Assembly: GCA_905373475.1 (NCBI GenBank)
Contig: CAJPTC010000002.1
Span: forward strand, 101,286-165,285
Origin: Bacteroidia bacterium
GTDB taxonomy: Bacteria; Bacteroidota; Bacteroidia; Bacteroidales; CAJPTX01
Direction of reading: 5' to 3'
DNA: 64,000 bases
Both the position numbers and the translations under genes were made by a program. The notes under the pieces are model-generated. The model saw nothing but the letters and a program-made list of their open reading frames with translations, was not told where the DNA came from and did not search any database. Below, piece after piece: positions 46,417-55,880 of the stretch; positions within the stretch are counted from its first letter, which is position 1; every line of letters starts with the position of its first letter.

Positions 46417-46436
46417 CACGTCGCACCATGGCGCGA
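46417..46436. repeat. CACGTCGCRCCATGGCGCGA repeat, copy 2
   Basis: This unit differs by one base from 43006-43025 and has the same orientation. It lies 48 bases after the restriction-modification stop codon. Confidence 0.75.
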
Positions 46437-46537
46437 CTCTACTTTTTGCGATTTACCTCATCACTTTCTACAGAATAAAAATATACCTTTAATTTGCCTT
46501 TGCACAGAGTGTAAGTGATCACGAATTGTAAAAGCAA

Positions 46538-47239
46538 ATGAAGAACGTAGGGGTACTCCTAGCAGGCGGTAGCGGCACACGGATGCATACTGAGCTGCCT
46601 AAACAATTTCTTGTGCTCGCAGGTAAGACACTTTTACAGCACGCTATAGATACCTTTTCTGCATCTTCTGCAATTGATGAAATATGTGTAGTGTTACCAC
46701 ACCATTTTATACAAGCTATTTCGGGAGCAGATTGGTTCAGAAACTATGCGAAGCCTATAAGGGTTATTGAAGGCGGTACTAGTCGTACTCATTCATCTTA
46801 CAATGCATTTTGCGCATATAGAGCTGATAATGAGTCTATAAATCTACTCTATCATGACGCAGCACGTGCTTTGCTTTCTATGCGAGACCTAGAGAACGTA
46901 ATAAGGGCTTTAGAGCTTTATGACGGAGTAGTACTAGGTACTCCCGTGGTAGATACCATCTATGAATTGGATGAAAGTAAAACATTACAGCGAATTCCTG
47001 AGCGTGAGCGTCTTTGGTGTGCACAAACGCCGCAAGCTTTTCGGGGTGCACAACTCGAAGCTGCTTTTACAAGCTGGCAGAAAAAAGGCGCAATGCTATA
47101 TTCTGACGATGTGTCGCTTGTAAAAGCAATGTTACCCAATATCGATATACATCTGGTTGAATCACAGGATTTTAATATGAAAATTACAACCCCTACAGAC
47201 CTACTGGTCGCCGAATACTACCTGAGCAAAAAGATCTAA
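46538..47239 (+). CDS. ispD: 2-C-methyl-D-erythritol 4-phosphate cytidylyltransferase (IspD/TarI family)
   Basis: The 233-residue protein has the nucleotidyltransferase opening LLAGGSGTRMHTELPKQF (about 7-24), the EGGTSRTHSSYNA block, YHDAARAL, and WCAQTPQAF. IspD couples CTP to methylerythritol phosphate in isoprenoid synthesis. The TarI branch makes CDP-ribitol and shares these motifs, so a polyol-phosphate role is not excluded. With no other wall-polymer genes nearby, IspD is the better call. The ATG at 46538 gives the standard N-terminus. Confidence 0.88.
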   Translation: MKNVGVLLAGGSGTRMHTELPKQFLVLAGKTLLQHAIDTFSASSAIDEICVVLPHHFIQAISGADWFRNYAKPIRVIEGGTSRTHSSYNAFCAYRADNESINLLYHDAARALLSMRDLENVIRALELYDGVVLGTPVVDTIYELDESKTLQRIPERERLWCAQTPQAFRGAQLEAAFTSWQKKGAMLYSDDVSLVKAMLPNIDIHLVESQDFNMKITTPTDLLVAEYYLSKKI

Positions 47240-47244
47240 CCGTG

Positions 47245-47252
47245 TATCTTTG
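47245..47252 (+). promoter_or_regulatory. Putative -7 box for the ParA-family operon
   Basis: TATCTTTG is a perfect TAnnTTTG match immediately after the ispD stop. Transcription would start near 47259, leaving a 75-base leader before the ATG at 47334. Confidence 0.5.
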
Positions 47253-47333
47253 TGGTAATAGAGTGCGTAAACAGGCGAAAAAATAGGAGGTGCGCGCACA
47301 GATTTTTCCAGAAACACTAAACACTACCTCACA

Positions 47334-48101
47334 ATGGCTAAGATTATTTCAGTCATCAACAACAAAGGGGGCACAGGGAAGACCACCACGGTTCTCAATT
47401 TAGGGGCTGCATTGCAACGTCGGAGAAAAAAGGTACTCCTCATAGACCTCGATAGTCAGGGCAATCTAACATCGTCATTTGATATTGATGCGCCAAAGGT
47501 GAGTATCGGTGAAGTGCTTGTAGAAGGGGGTTCCATACAGGATTCTATACAAAAGGTTGGCAAACTGTCGTTAATCCCCTCTCGTTCTGATTTGCTCGAT
47601 TTTGAAACACGTCTAGCCAATGAGCCTGGGCGGGAGTTTATGCTTCGCGAAGCGCTCGAACCTCTTACTTCAAGTTTTGATTATATCCTCGTAGACTGCC
47701 CGCCAAGCTTAGGCATACTCTCAATCAATTCGTTAGTAGCCGCAGACGAGTATATAGTTCCCATGCAAGCCGAGAACTTCGCCTTTATAGGCTTAGATCG
47801 AATCCTGCAAGTGACGGATAAAGTCCGTAAGCGGATGAATAACCGTTTGACGTTGGCTGGTATACTTTTTGTGAAACTCAATCCACGAACCAAGTTCTGC
47901 CAAGCAGTAGTAAAGAGCATAGCTGACGATGTGCGCGTAGGAAAAAAGATGTTCGATACCTATATCCGCCAAGATATAGCGCTCATGGAGTCTGCGGCAT
48001 TCCACAAAACAGTTTTTGACTATGCGTCAAAGTCCCACGGGAGTGAAGATTATGCGCATCTGGCAAAAGAAATACTGAAAGCAAATGGGCAAGAAGCGTA
48101 A
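47334..48101 (+). CDS. ParA-family ATPase (AAA/MinD-like)
   Basis: The 255-residue protein has the deviant Walker A KGGTGKTTT (about 11-19), Walker A' LLIDLDSQGN (about 35-44) and Walker B DYILVDCPPSLG (about 115). This is a ParA/Soj-type ATPase that binds DNA non-specifically and positions cargo, usually plasmids or chromosome origins. No parB follows. Instead the 3' end overlaps a 93-residue ORF by 17 bases, which is how plasmid-type ParA genes are often paired with a small DNA-binding partner. It is not clear whether this is the chromosomal segregation ParA or a second system. Confidence 0.9.
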   Translation: MAKIISVINNKGGTGKTTTVLNLGAALQRRRKKVLLIDLDSQGNLTSSFDIDAPKVSIGEVLVEGGSIQDSIQKVGKLSLIPSRSDLLDFETRLANEPGREFMLREALEPLTSSFDYILVDCPPSLGILSINSLVAADEYIVPMQAENFAFIGLDRILQVTDKVRKRMNNRLTLAGILFVKLNPRTKFCQAVVKSIADDVRVGKKMFDTYIRQDIALMESAAFHKTVFDYASKSHGSEDYAHLAKEILKANGQEA

Positions 48102-48366
48102 GACGTTAAGCGAAATTCAGGAAGCTCTCCGCTCAAATACGCAGTACTTGGGAGGAGAGGAGAATGCAACCAATGGGCAAACTGAACAAAACACGACTCC
48201 TTGCGTTCCAATTAGGTCGAAACAGTGGGACGATCTAACGCTTTTAGCAGAGTTGCAGCATACGACAGTAGAAGCATTAGTTCAGCTAGCAGTGGACGAC
48301 CTTTTGTCGTTACGAGAGCGTATATTGAAGTTGGCAAAAGAGCAGAACCAACAAGCAGAGGTCTAG
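48085..48366 (+). CDS. Small protein paired with ParA, possible ribbon-helix-helix partner
   Basis: The 93-residue protein overlaps the ParA gene by 17 bases and is surely cotranslated with it. Its first 50 residues are polar and likely disordered (SNTQYLGGEENATNGQ). The second half reads VPIRSKQWDDLTLLAELQ then HTTVEALVQLAVDDLLSL. That fits a short strand followed by two helices, as in ribbon-helix-helix proteins. By analogy with ParG-type partners it could bind a centromere and stimulate ParA. No homologue is recognised, so this is an inference from layout and predicted shape. Confidence 0.65.
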   Translation: MGKKRKTLSEIQEALRSNTQYLGGEENATNGQTEQNTTPCVPIRSKQWDDLTLLAELQHTTVEALVQLAVDDLLSLRERILKLAKEQNQQAEV

Positions 48367-48427
48367 AGGTGTTGACAGACTGACGTACGAAGAGTGCTTA
48401 GAGGTAGTAGTTACACTATGTTTAGCA

Positions 48428-48435
48428 TATCTTTG
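48428..48435 (+). promoter_or_regulatory. Putative -7 box for the dehydratase-activase gene
   Basis: TATCTTTG is a perfect TAnnTTTG match. Transcription would start near 48442, about 86 bases before the ATG at 48528. No clear -33 TTG is present. Confidence 0.4.
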
Positions 48436-48527
48436 GCTTGCTCTCTGTCCTCCTTGGGGTCGATATAAAAAGAGAGAGTGCGCGCGGGGAAGAAAATTTA
48501 ATATAGAGCGCAATTGCGAAGATATTT

Positions 48528-51500
48528 ATGGAACACGAAATCGTGCGAGTGGGGTTGGATGTAGGTTCAACTACACTCAAGGTGGTGTCTGTCGATGCCA
48601 CGGGTAACGTGTTAGATACGTTTTATACGCGTCATAATGCAGATGTGTCGGGAACTCTAGAACGAGTTTTCGGAGAGTTAGCCAAAACACGAGGCAACGA
48701 GCGTGTACAGCTCGCTGTTACGGGATCCGCGGGTATGGGGATCGCCGAGCGCTGTCACCTGCAATTTGTACAGGAGGTAATCGCTGCTTGCCGTGTAGCT
48801 GAAACGCGTTATCCAGAGGCGGCGAGTTTGGTAGATATAGGTGGAGAGGATGCTAAGATGATTTTCTTCGAGGCAAATCGTCCGCCTGATATTCGTATGA
48901 ATGGAAGCTGTGCTGGAGGTACAGGGGCATTCATAGATCAGATGGCTGTCCTGCTGGGTGTCGAGGTTGAAAAGTTGGGTGAACTAGCTTTGCAGGCAAC
49001 CAAGAAACATCCTATTGCTTCTCGTTGTGGTGTGTTCTCTAAAACAGACATCCAGAACTTGCTAGCGCGCGGCGCACGTCGTGAGGATATTGCGGCTTCT
49101 ATATTTCATGCAGTAAGCGTGCAGGTGCTTACAACCCTTTCACGTGGTTATACACTTCGCCCAAAGGTAATCTTGTGCGGAGGTCCTTTTGCACACATAG
49201 AACCGTTGCGTACCGCTTTTATGGAAGCTACTGGGCTTCAACCAGAAGATTTCATAATACCAGAGTGTGTGCAGGCAATTCCCGCATGGGGAACGGCACT
49301 CCACATAAATCCCGAAAACCAAGCTTATACTTTTGACGAGTTATTACAACTCTTTCGCGATCAGAATCGTGTATCGGCTTCTGTTCGCCCACGAGGTTTA
49401 ACTCCGCTCTTTCGTGATGAAGAGGAGTATAAACGTTGGTTGGAAAGTAAGTCTCAGTATAGATTGCCCGCTGCGTCTCTAGCATCTGCCAAAGACGGTG
49501 ACTGCTACCTAGGCATCGATAGTGGTTCGACAACAACCAAGGTAATAGTACTCAACAGTCAAAAGCAGATCATTTTTCGTGCCTATCGGAAGAATTCGGG
49601 CGATCCTCTTGGCGCTGTAGCAGCTAGTTTGCATGAATTGGTGGAGCAAGCACAACGCGAAGGAGTTAGCATACATATAGGCGGGAGTTGTGTAACAGGT
49701 TATGGCGAAGATCTTGTTCGCAAAGCCTTCGGGCTTAATCTCGGTGTGGTAGAGACAATAGCTCACTACGTAGGTGCTTCTTTCTTTGATCCTGAGGTCT
49801 CATTCATTTTGGACATCGGGGGGCAAGACATGAAGGCAGCGTTTATAGACCATGGTACTATTGCTCGCCTTGAGATCAACGAGGCTTGTTCTTCGGGTTG
49901 TGGGTCATTTATAGAAACGTTTGCGCGGAGTCTGGGGCAAGAAGTATCGAACTTTGCAGCAGAGGCTTGTAAGTCGGTATCGCCGTGTGACTTGGGAACG
50001 CGGTGTACGGTATTTATGAACTCGCGTGTTAAGCAGTCGTTACGAGAAGGTGCTTCGCATGGAGATATCTCAGCAGGGCTTGGTTATGCTGTGGTGCGGA
50101 ACTGTTTGAATAAAGTACTTAAAATTAAGGATTTCAACGTGCTTGGAAACCACGTGATGGTGCAAGGCGGTACGCTTCGCAATCCATCAGTATCTCGTGC
50201 TTTTGAGCTAGAAACAGGTCGTAAGGTGATTATAACAGATGCACCAGAACTAATGGGGGCATTTGGTGCAGCATTGCATGCACAACAAGAGGCGCAGCAG
50301 CGGCAATTTACACAACGAGACTTGGTGGAAGTTGCAAAAGTTGCTTCACATACTACGAAGTTAGGAGGCTGTAAAGGTTGCTACAATCATTGTGAGGTTA
50401 CCACCTTTGAGTTTGACAACGGGGAAATCTATTTTGCGGGCAACAAGTGCGAAAAGGTATTCAGTAATCAGGGTGAAGCACACAAGCAGGGAGTGAACGT
50501 GAGCGAATGGAAGTACAAGCGTGTGTTTGATTACAAATCGCCACAACATCCTGTTACAGAAGCGAACAAGAAAGCCCCCATAATCGGAATTCCACGTATA
50601 CTGGGGATGTATGAACATTTCCCGTTCTGGTTTACACTTTTTACGAAGTGCGGATTTGAGGTAAAGGTTTCGGGCGAGTCTACGATTCGTCTCAGCGAGA
50701 AAGGGGCACATACCGTTATGTCCGACAACGTCTGCTTTCCTGCCAAGATAGCACACGGGCATGTACTAGACCTGATTAAGCGCGGAGTTGATAGGGTCTT
50801 TGTTCCATTCGTTGTTTACGAAGCTAAAGAGGTAACAGGGGTAAGCAACAGTTTCAACTGCCCTGTAGTATCTGGTTACTCAGAAGTGCTTCGGAGTGCT
50901 CTCATAGGTCATTTGCCCGAGAACCTTGAAATAGATGCACCTTCCATTAGCTTCAAGGACGATAAGTTGCTCAAGAAGCAGTGCTGGGAATACTTGCAGA
51001 GTTTCACCCCAAAGGTATTTCCCATTTCTAAAAAGACGTTTGATGAGGCATTTGACGCAGCATTAGAGGAACAAGAAGGTTTCTTTACAGACCTCATTAA
51101 ACATAATGAGCAAATAGCCACAGAGGCAGAAAAAGAGGGGCGTACGCTTGTAATGCTTGCAGGGCGTCCGTATCACACCGACCCATTGATACAGCACAAG
51201 GTCTCGCAAATCATTACAGAATTTGGTGTTGATGTGGTAACAGAAGATATTGCACGCCGCGATGAGTTAGACCCCAAGGGGTCAGTAAGTGTGCATCAGT
51301 GGGGGTTCACAAATCGTATTATAGCGGCAGCGCATTGGGCTGCCAAAGCAGGACGTAATGTGCATTATGTGCAAATTACCTCTTTTGGTTGTGGTCCAGA
51401 TGCCTACGTAGTAGACGAATCTACGGAGATACTTCGTACAACGGGAAAGACGGCAACAGTGCTGAAAGTAGACGACGTGAGCAATGTCGGTTCGCTTCGT

Positions 51501-52844
51501 CTGCGTATACGGTCGCTAATCGAAAGTCTGAAGTTACGTGAGGGGGTAGACAACGAGGCTGATAAGACGCCCCATGTAGATCATTGTGTGTTTGAAGATA
51601 AGGATCGTAATAGAACGATACTCATGCCTTGGTTCGGAGATCCTTATTCGCCTTATTTGCCCATACTTTTTGAGTTAGCTGGCTACAAAGCGGTAAATCT
51701 TCCGCCAAGTTCGGAGTCTACTGCTATTTACGGTTTGCGTTATAGTAACAATGAGATCTGCTACCCTGCTACTCTCGTGGTGGGCGATTTTATGCAAGCT
51801 ATCGCAACGGGAAAGTATAAGCGTGAAGAAGTAGCATTCGGTATAACACAAACGGGCGGACAGTGTCGTGCCACGAATTACATTGCCTTAGTGAAGAAAG
51901 CTTTGCAACAAGTGGGTTTGGATGATGTTCCAGTGATATCGGTCTCCGTCGGGAGTGGCGAATTTAATGAGCAGCCAGGCTTCAAGATCCCGTGGAAGAA
52001 GCTTATGCTTCCTGTGGTGCGTGCTTTGGTATATGCCGATATACTTTCTACGCTTTTTCAAGCATCTCGGGTACGTGAGCGTAGGGAAGGCTTAGCTCAG
52101 CAACTGTTTGATAAGTACACCAAACTTGGTATGAAGTTGTTAAAGAACAACGAAACGAAGCAGATGTACGGACTTTTGGATCAGGCGGCTGAGGAATTTA
52201 ACCAAGCTATAACGCCGAAAGTGATGCCGCGCGTCGGGATAGTTGGTGAGATCTTCGTTAAGTACAATCGTTATGCCAACCGCGGTGTAGTAGATTGGCT
52301 TGCCTCTCAAGGAATAGAACCCGTAGTGCCAGCATTGTGCGAATTCTTCTTGGAAGGACTTGCGAGTGCCCGTGTACGAGTAAAAGACAAGATCGAAAAT
52401 TCGTCGCTCATTGTAAGCCTTCTTCCCGTGATAGAACGTTTGCTCTTCCGCATCATACGTAAAATGGAGAGTCGGGTAAAGAGTTTTCCATTCTATCGTC
52501 ATATCGGGATGCCAAGCCACGAAGCGGAAATGGCATCGTCGGTTATCAACCTTAATGCTCAATTTGGTGAGGGATGGTTAATTCCCGCTTCATTTGTGCG
52601 TTTTGCAAAGGAGGGTATTAACAGTGTGGTGTGTCTTCAACCCTTTGGATGTATAGCAAACCACATAGTGGCTAAAGGGATTGAGAAAAAAGTGCGAGAT
52701 ATCTATCCAAACCTTAGTCTTCTTTTCCTAGATTTGGATAGTGGTGTTAGTGAGGTGAACTTCTTTAATCGTCTACACTTCTTAAAAGAAAACGCTAAAG
52801 CCATGGTAATGCCCTCGGCTCAGATAGGAGTTGCACAAGGTTAG
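48528..52844 (+). CDS. Fused 2-hydroxyacyl-CoA dehydratase activase (BadF/HgdC-like), 1438 residues
   Basis: Two ASKHA ATPase domains lie in tandem. The first has GLDVGSTTLKVV, DIGGEDAKMI and the cluster-binding NGSCAGGTGAF. The second, from about residue 325, has GIDSGSTTTKVI, DIGGQDMKAAF and NEACSSGCGSF. Each domain also has a partner Cys (SRCGVFSK, TRCTVFMN). A DUF2229-type region follows with CKGCYNHC and GNKCEKVF, then a long HgdB-like C-terminal part. Such ATP-driven electron donors activate [4Fe-4S] dehydratases in anaerobes. The fused form is widespread in Bacteroidetes but its partner enzyme is unknown. No dehydratase subunits are adjacent. Confidence 0.9.
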   Translation: MEHEIVRVGLDVGSTTLKVVSVDATGNVLDTFYTRHNADVSGTLERVFGELAKTRGNERVQLAVTGSAGMGIAERCHLQFVQEVIAACRVAETRYPEAASLVDIGGEDAKMIFFEANRPPDIRMNGSCAGGTGAFIDQMAVLLGVEVEKLGELALQATKKHPIASRCGVFSKTDIQNLLARGARREDIAASIFHAVSVQVLTTLSRGYTLRPKVILCGGPFAHIEPLRTAFMEATGLQPEDFIIPECVQAIPAWGTALHINPENQAYTFDELLQLFRDQNRVSASVRPRGLTPLFRDEEEYKRWLESKSQYRLPAASLASAKDGDCYLGIDSGSTTTKVIVLNSQKQIIFRAYRKNSGDPLGAVAASLHELVEQAQREGVSIHIGGSCVTGYGEDLVRKAFGLNLGVVETIAHYVGASFFDPEVSFILDIGGQDMKAAFIDHGTIARLEINEACSSGCGSFIETFARSLGQEVSNFAAEACKSVSPCDLGTRCTVFMNSRVKQSLREGASHGDISAGLGYAVVRNCLNKVLKIKDFNVLGNHVMVQGGTLRNPSVSRAFELETGRKVIITDAPELMGAFGAALHAQQEAQQRQFTQRDLVEVAKVASHTTKLGGCKGCYNHCEVTTFEFDNGEIYFAGNKCEKVFSNQGEAHKQGVNVSEWKYKRVFDYKSPQHPVTEANKKAPIIGIPRILGMYEHFPFWFTLFTKCGFEVKVSGESTIRLSEKGAHTVMSDNVCFPAKIAHGHVLDLIKRGVDRVFVPFVVYEAKEVTGVSNSFNCPVVSGYSEVLRSALIGHLPENLEIDAPSISFKDDKLLKKQCWEYLQSFTPKVFPISKKTFDEAFDAALEEQEGFFTDLIKHNEQIATEAEKEGRTLVMLAGRPYHTDPLIQHKVSQIITEFGVDVVTEDIARRDELDPKGSVSVHQWGFTNRIIAAAHWAAKAGRNVHYVQITSFGCGPDAYVVDESTEILRTTGKTATVLKVDDVSNVGSLRLRIRSLIESLKLREGVDNEADKTPHVDHCVFEDKDRNRTILMPWFGDPYSPYLPILFELAGYKAVNLPPSSESTAIYGLRYSNNEICYPATLVVGDFMQAIATGKYKREEVAFGITQTGGQCRATNYIALVKKALQQVGLDDVPVISVSVGSGEFNEQPGFKIPWKKLMLPVVRALVYADILSTLFQASRVRERREGLAQQLFDKYTKLGMKLLKNNETKQMYGLLDQAAEEFNQAITPKVMPRVGIVGEIFVKYNRYANRGVVDWLASQGIEPVVPALCEFFLEGLASARVRVKDKIENSSLIVSLLPVIERLLFRIIRKMESRVKSFPFYRHIGMPSHEAEMASSVINLNAQFGEGWLIPASFVRFAKEGINSVVCLQPFGCIANHIVAKGIEKKVRDIYPNLSLLFLDLDSGVSEVNFFNRLHFLKENAKAMVMPSAQIGVAQG

Positions 52845-52870
52845 GAGTGCTTCTATACGCAAATATTTAG

Positions 52871-52906
52871 AACGGGTGCTGCCCTATGGGCTAGTACCCG
52901 TTTTTT
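52871..52906 (+). terminator. Terminator of the dehydratase-activase gene
   Basis: Outer arms AACGGGT and ACCCGTT and inner arms GCCC/GGGC form a hairpin followed by TTTTTT. It lies 26 bases past the stop codon. Confidence 0.85.
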
Positions 52907-52930
52907 ATTTGTAAGCTTTTACTAGAAAAA

Positions 52931-52966
52931 TAAGCGGACACAGCGTATAGGAGCTGTGTCCGCTTA
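52931..52966 (-). terminator. Terminator of the BspA-like gene
   Basis: A perfect 13-base-pair stem has arms TAAGCGGACACAG and CTGTGTCCGCTTA with a 10-base loop. On the minus strand it is followed by TTTTTCTAG. It lies 35 bases past the stop of the minus-strand gene. Confidence 0.85.
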
Positions 52967-53001
52967 CCGTTGGAAACGGTCAAAAGCTACGATTAATCTT
53001 C

Positions 53002-55443
53002 TTAGTATTTTACTAGACGAAATGCTTTTTCTGCGCCATTTTCGCAGTTTAATCGTAATACGTAGAGACCAGTCTCAAGATTCTCTGTATTGATTATTGT
53101 TTCTCTTTCGTTCAATACACCGCTGCGCATTTTTATTCCTAGTGCGTTGATTAACGCATAACGTATTGCATTTTCATCGTTAGGTTTTATGATCTTGAGT
53201 TGCTCCTGAAATAGGTTTGGGAATACGGATATAGTTGCTAAAGCCGTATCGTCTACGGCTGTAGACTTAGTTACCGTCACAGTGCAGGTTGCTGTTTTAT
53301 TCCCGTCCTCTGTCGTTACTGTTATCTTGGCAGTACCTACACTCTTCGCTGTAATTAGCCCCGTGTTATCTACCGTTGCTACACTTTCTTTATCGCTTGT
53401 GCAGGTGTACTTCTTGTTGGTTGCTGTTTCGGGTGCTACAGTGATTATAAGATTCTTCGTTTCACCTACTTTCAATTCTGCTGTTTCAGGGGTTAGCGTT
53501 ACTCCAGTTACAGGGATAGTTACCGTCACAGTGCAGGTTGCCGTTTTGTTTCCATTGATTGTGATGATATTGATTGTGGCAGAACCATTCCTCTTAGCGG
53601 TTACATTTCCATCCTTATCTATTTCCGCAATATTCGTGTCTGTACTGCTCCAAGTTACTTCTTGTATAGTAGCATCAGAGGGTTCAAAAACAGCCTTGAG
53701 GTGTGCTATAGTGCCAAGAGCCATGGAGAGTTTGTCAGGTTTTATATTTACGGTACTAACAGGCACAAAAGGTTGTGTAACGGGATGGATTATAAGCCAT
53801 TCATCTTTGAGAAGAACTCCCTTTGCACCGACTACTCCGTGTTGTGCATCAGCAAATTGTGCGCCAGTAGGGTATACAATTTTGCAATTGGTTAAGGCAA
53901 ACGATTTGAAAGAGGTAATTGGCGAAAATTCGTTATGTGCCCTAACTTTTACAACGGCGTTGTCTACGGTCATGCTACTAAATTGGACGTGTCCTTTAAT
54001 CGTATTCCCTTTCTCACTTTCCAATACTGTAGTGCAATTCTTGAATGTAAGGGGCGAATCGTCCCCACCTATTTGTAATGCAAAAGAGACACCGTTGACA
54101 ATCAGTTTATCTTCTATCGAATTACCTACAATATTCAATTTGCCCATAGCCATGCCGCCTTGTGCTGAGCTGATGTGGTTTTCTCCAGTTAGTTTGATTG
54201 TTAGACCAGGAAACATTCCTGTCATACCAAATGAAAAGGGGGTAAGAGATTCTATAATTGCATTATTTAGAGTTAGAATCGCAGGTGTGGTAGTGACATC
54301 AAGAGTCACAGAGCCGCTTTTCAGAACATGAGCATCTGTAAGTGCTTTGGTTAGCTCTCCGATGTTATCGCTGTTTACTTGAAAACCTCCGATAATGAAG
54401 GAATTGCAATTATTGCCTCCCTCAGGAGTATCATGCACAATAGACCATCGTTTTTCATTGATAAGCTTTGTACGTGCAGTTTTGACCGCATCGGAATATT
54501 TTAGGTTCAGAGCAGTAAGTGTGAAGTTTGTAAGAGTAGCTTCATCTGAAGCAAAGTGTGTCAAAAACTTATCATAATTAGTGGTACTCATACCTGTAGG
54601 CAATTGTAAGACGCGGCACTTGTTTAGAGCCCAACCAGAGAGGTCTTCGTCGTAGGCATCGCAACCAGCGAACATCAAATTCATATCGGTTACATTACTA
54701 ACATCCCAAGATGAGAGCGTCTGTGCAAATTCTCGGCAGCTCATGAACATTGCCACCATATTTGTAACATTGCTCACTTTCCATTTGTCTAACGGTTGGT
54801 TGAATTTTACACACCAACGGAATATTTGAGACATCGTCGCGACGTGACTTACATCCCAGTCATTTAAGTTTCGATTAAAAATAGGACAATTGAAAAATGT
54901 GGCTACCATCTTTGTAACACTACTAACATCCCAGTTCCCAATCGGCTCATTAAACTTCGAGCACGCTCTGAACATTTGACTCATATCGGTTACTCGACTC
55001 AGATCGGGTTTGTCTATGCTTGGGCCAAACGTCATGTTTTTACACCCATAGAATGCTTGGAACATGGTAGTCCATTCTACATCGCCAAATTGTTCTACTG
55101 CAAGAAGAGCTTCTGCACTTCCACGTTTTGCTTTATCTTCCACAAATTGAATGTATTGTACGTTTTGAGGACCAGCTTCTACAATATATTCACCGTCAGT
55201 GTCAGTATTGAGTATGTAGGGTGTATCTGCTTTTTCAACACTGATTGTCTGGTCTAGGAGGGTAACGCCTTCTTTTTTTACGACAATCTTGAAGTTTGTC
55301 CCTACAATGGGGATTCTTAATGTTTGTCCCGCTGTGCCTTGCCAACGTGTAATGAAGGGCTTCTTGTCTTCACCTTTTGTCTTACCGCATACCAAAGACA
55401 ATGCAACTAAGAAGGTTGCACAAACAAACCAATGTTTTCGCAT
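53002..55443 (-). CDS. BspA-like surface protein with DUF285 repeats, Ig-like domains and T9SS sorting domain
   Basis: The product has about 813 residues. A signal peptide (MRKHWFVCATFLVALSLVCG) starts at the ATG at 55443; an in-frame ATG at 55452 is possible. Residues about 125-285 are at least four DUF285 units of the pattern F..P...WDVS.VT.M..MF..C. A beta-helix-like middle region follows. Two bacterial Ig-like (Big_2) domains come next, each ending with a NGNKTATCTVTVT-like strand. The C-terminus is a type IX CTD (ISVFPNLFQEQLKI to AFRLVKY). It is likely an exported, surface-attached adhesin. The ligand is unknown. Confidence 0.88.
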   Translation of the reverse strand: MRKHWFVCATFLVALSLVCGKTKGEDKKPFITRWQGTAGQTLRIPIVGTNFKIVVKKEGVTLLDQTISVEKADTPYILNTDTDGEYIVEAGPQNVQYIQFVEDKAKRGSAEALLAVEQFGDVEWTTMFQAFYGCKNMTFGPSIDKPDLSRVTDMSQMFRACSKFNEPIGNWDVSSVTKMVATFFNCPIFNRNLNDWDVSHVATMSQIFRWCVKFNQPLDKWKVSNVTNMVAMFMSCREFAQTLSSWDVSNVTDMNLMFAGCDAYDEDLSGWALNKCRVLQLPTGMSTTNYDKFLTHFASDEATLTNFTLTALNLKYSDAVKTARTKLINEKRWSIVHDTPEGGNNCNSFIIGGFQVNSDNIGELTKALTDAHVLKSGSVTLDVTTTPAILTLNNAIIESLTPFSFGMTGMFPGLTIKLTGENHISSAQGGMAMGKLNIVGNSIEDKLIVNGVSFALQIGGDDSPLTFKNCTTVLESEKGNTIKGHVQFSSMTVDNAVVKVRAHNEFSPITSFKSFALTNCKIVYPTGAQFADAQHGVVGAKGVLLKDEWLIIHPVTQPFVPVSTVNIKPDKLSMALGTIAHLKAVFEPSDATIQEVTWSSTDTNIAEIDKDGNVTAKRNGSATINIITINGNKTATCTVTVTIPVTGVTLTPETAELKVGETKNLIITVAPETATNKKYTCTSDKESVATVDNTGLITAKSVGTAKITVTTEDGNKTATCTVTVTKSTAVDDTALATISVFPNLFQEQLKIIKPNDENAIRYALINALGIKMRSGVLNERETIINTENLETGLYVLRLNCENGAEKAFRLVKY

Positions 55444-55452
55444 TATTTCCAA

Positions 55453-55880
55453 AATTTAAGTATTAACATGTGTGCTTGCATCATTTTGTAGCGCCATCGG
55501 ATTTGCTACTATTACTACAATTTACCAGCAGGTAGGAACAATCAGTTGTTCTCGCTAATCATAATTTCGCTTTAGGTTTTGCGACACAAATATTGTCTAT
55601 TGCGCAAGTATGCAAGTTTCAAATTGAAAATAACATGTTTCATATACGTAAAATGCTTGCTATCAGTACTTAAATAAGTATTACCCAGCTGCGAGAATAA
55701 GTGACGGATTGCTATACGGATCACAGGTTTAGGTACAGAATATGATCTATCGAGGACGCGTCATAGTAAAAAATAAGAGGCGAGAACACGTAGTTAACCC
55801 CGTAGCGAATGCAAAAACGCAAGACTTGTTACGAATTGCTACCTTTGTGCTTTGAAAGCGTAAGAATTTAATTGATTTTC
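55453..55880. other. Divergent intergenic stretch
   Basis: The roughly 430 bases between the BspA-like gene and arcC contain the arcC promoter box and no gene. No riboswitch, arginine-repressor box or repeat could be identified with confidence. Confidence 0.5.
55840..55847 (+). promoter_or_regulatory. Putative -7 box for the arcC-argF operon
   Basis: TACCTTTG is a perfect TAnnTTTG match. Transcription would start near 55854, about 27 bases before the arcC ATG at 55881. Confidence 0.55.

Noticed and set aside
53282..54331. A 349-codon open frame on the plus strand antisense to the BspA-like gene
   Set aside because: It has low-complexity Val/Thr/Ser-rich translation created by the repetitive beta-strand codons of the real gene. 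The minus-strand frame has a signal peptide, known repeats and a sorting domain.
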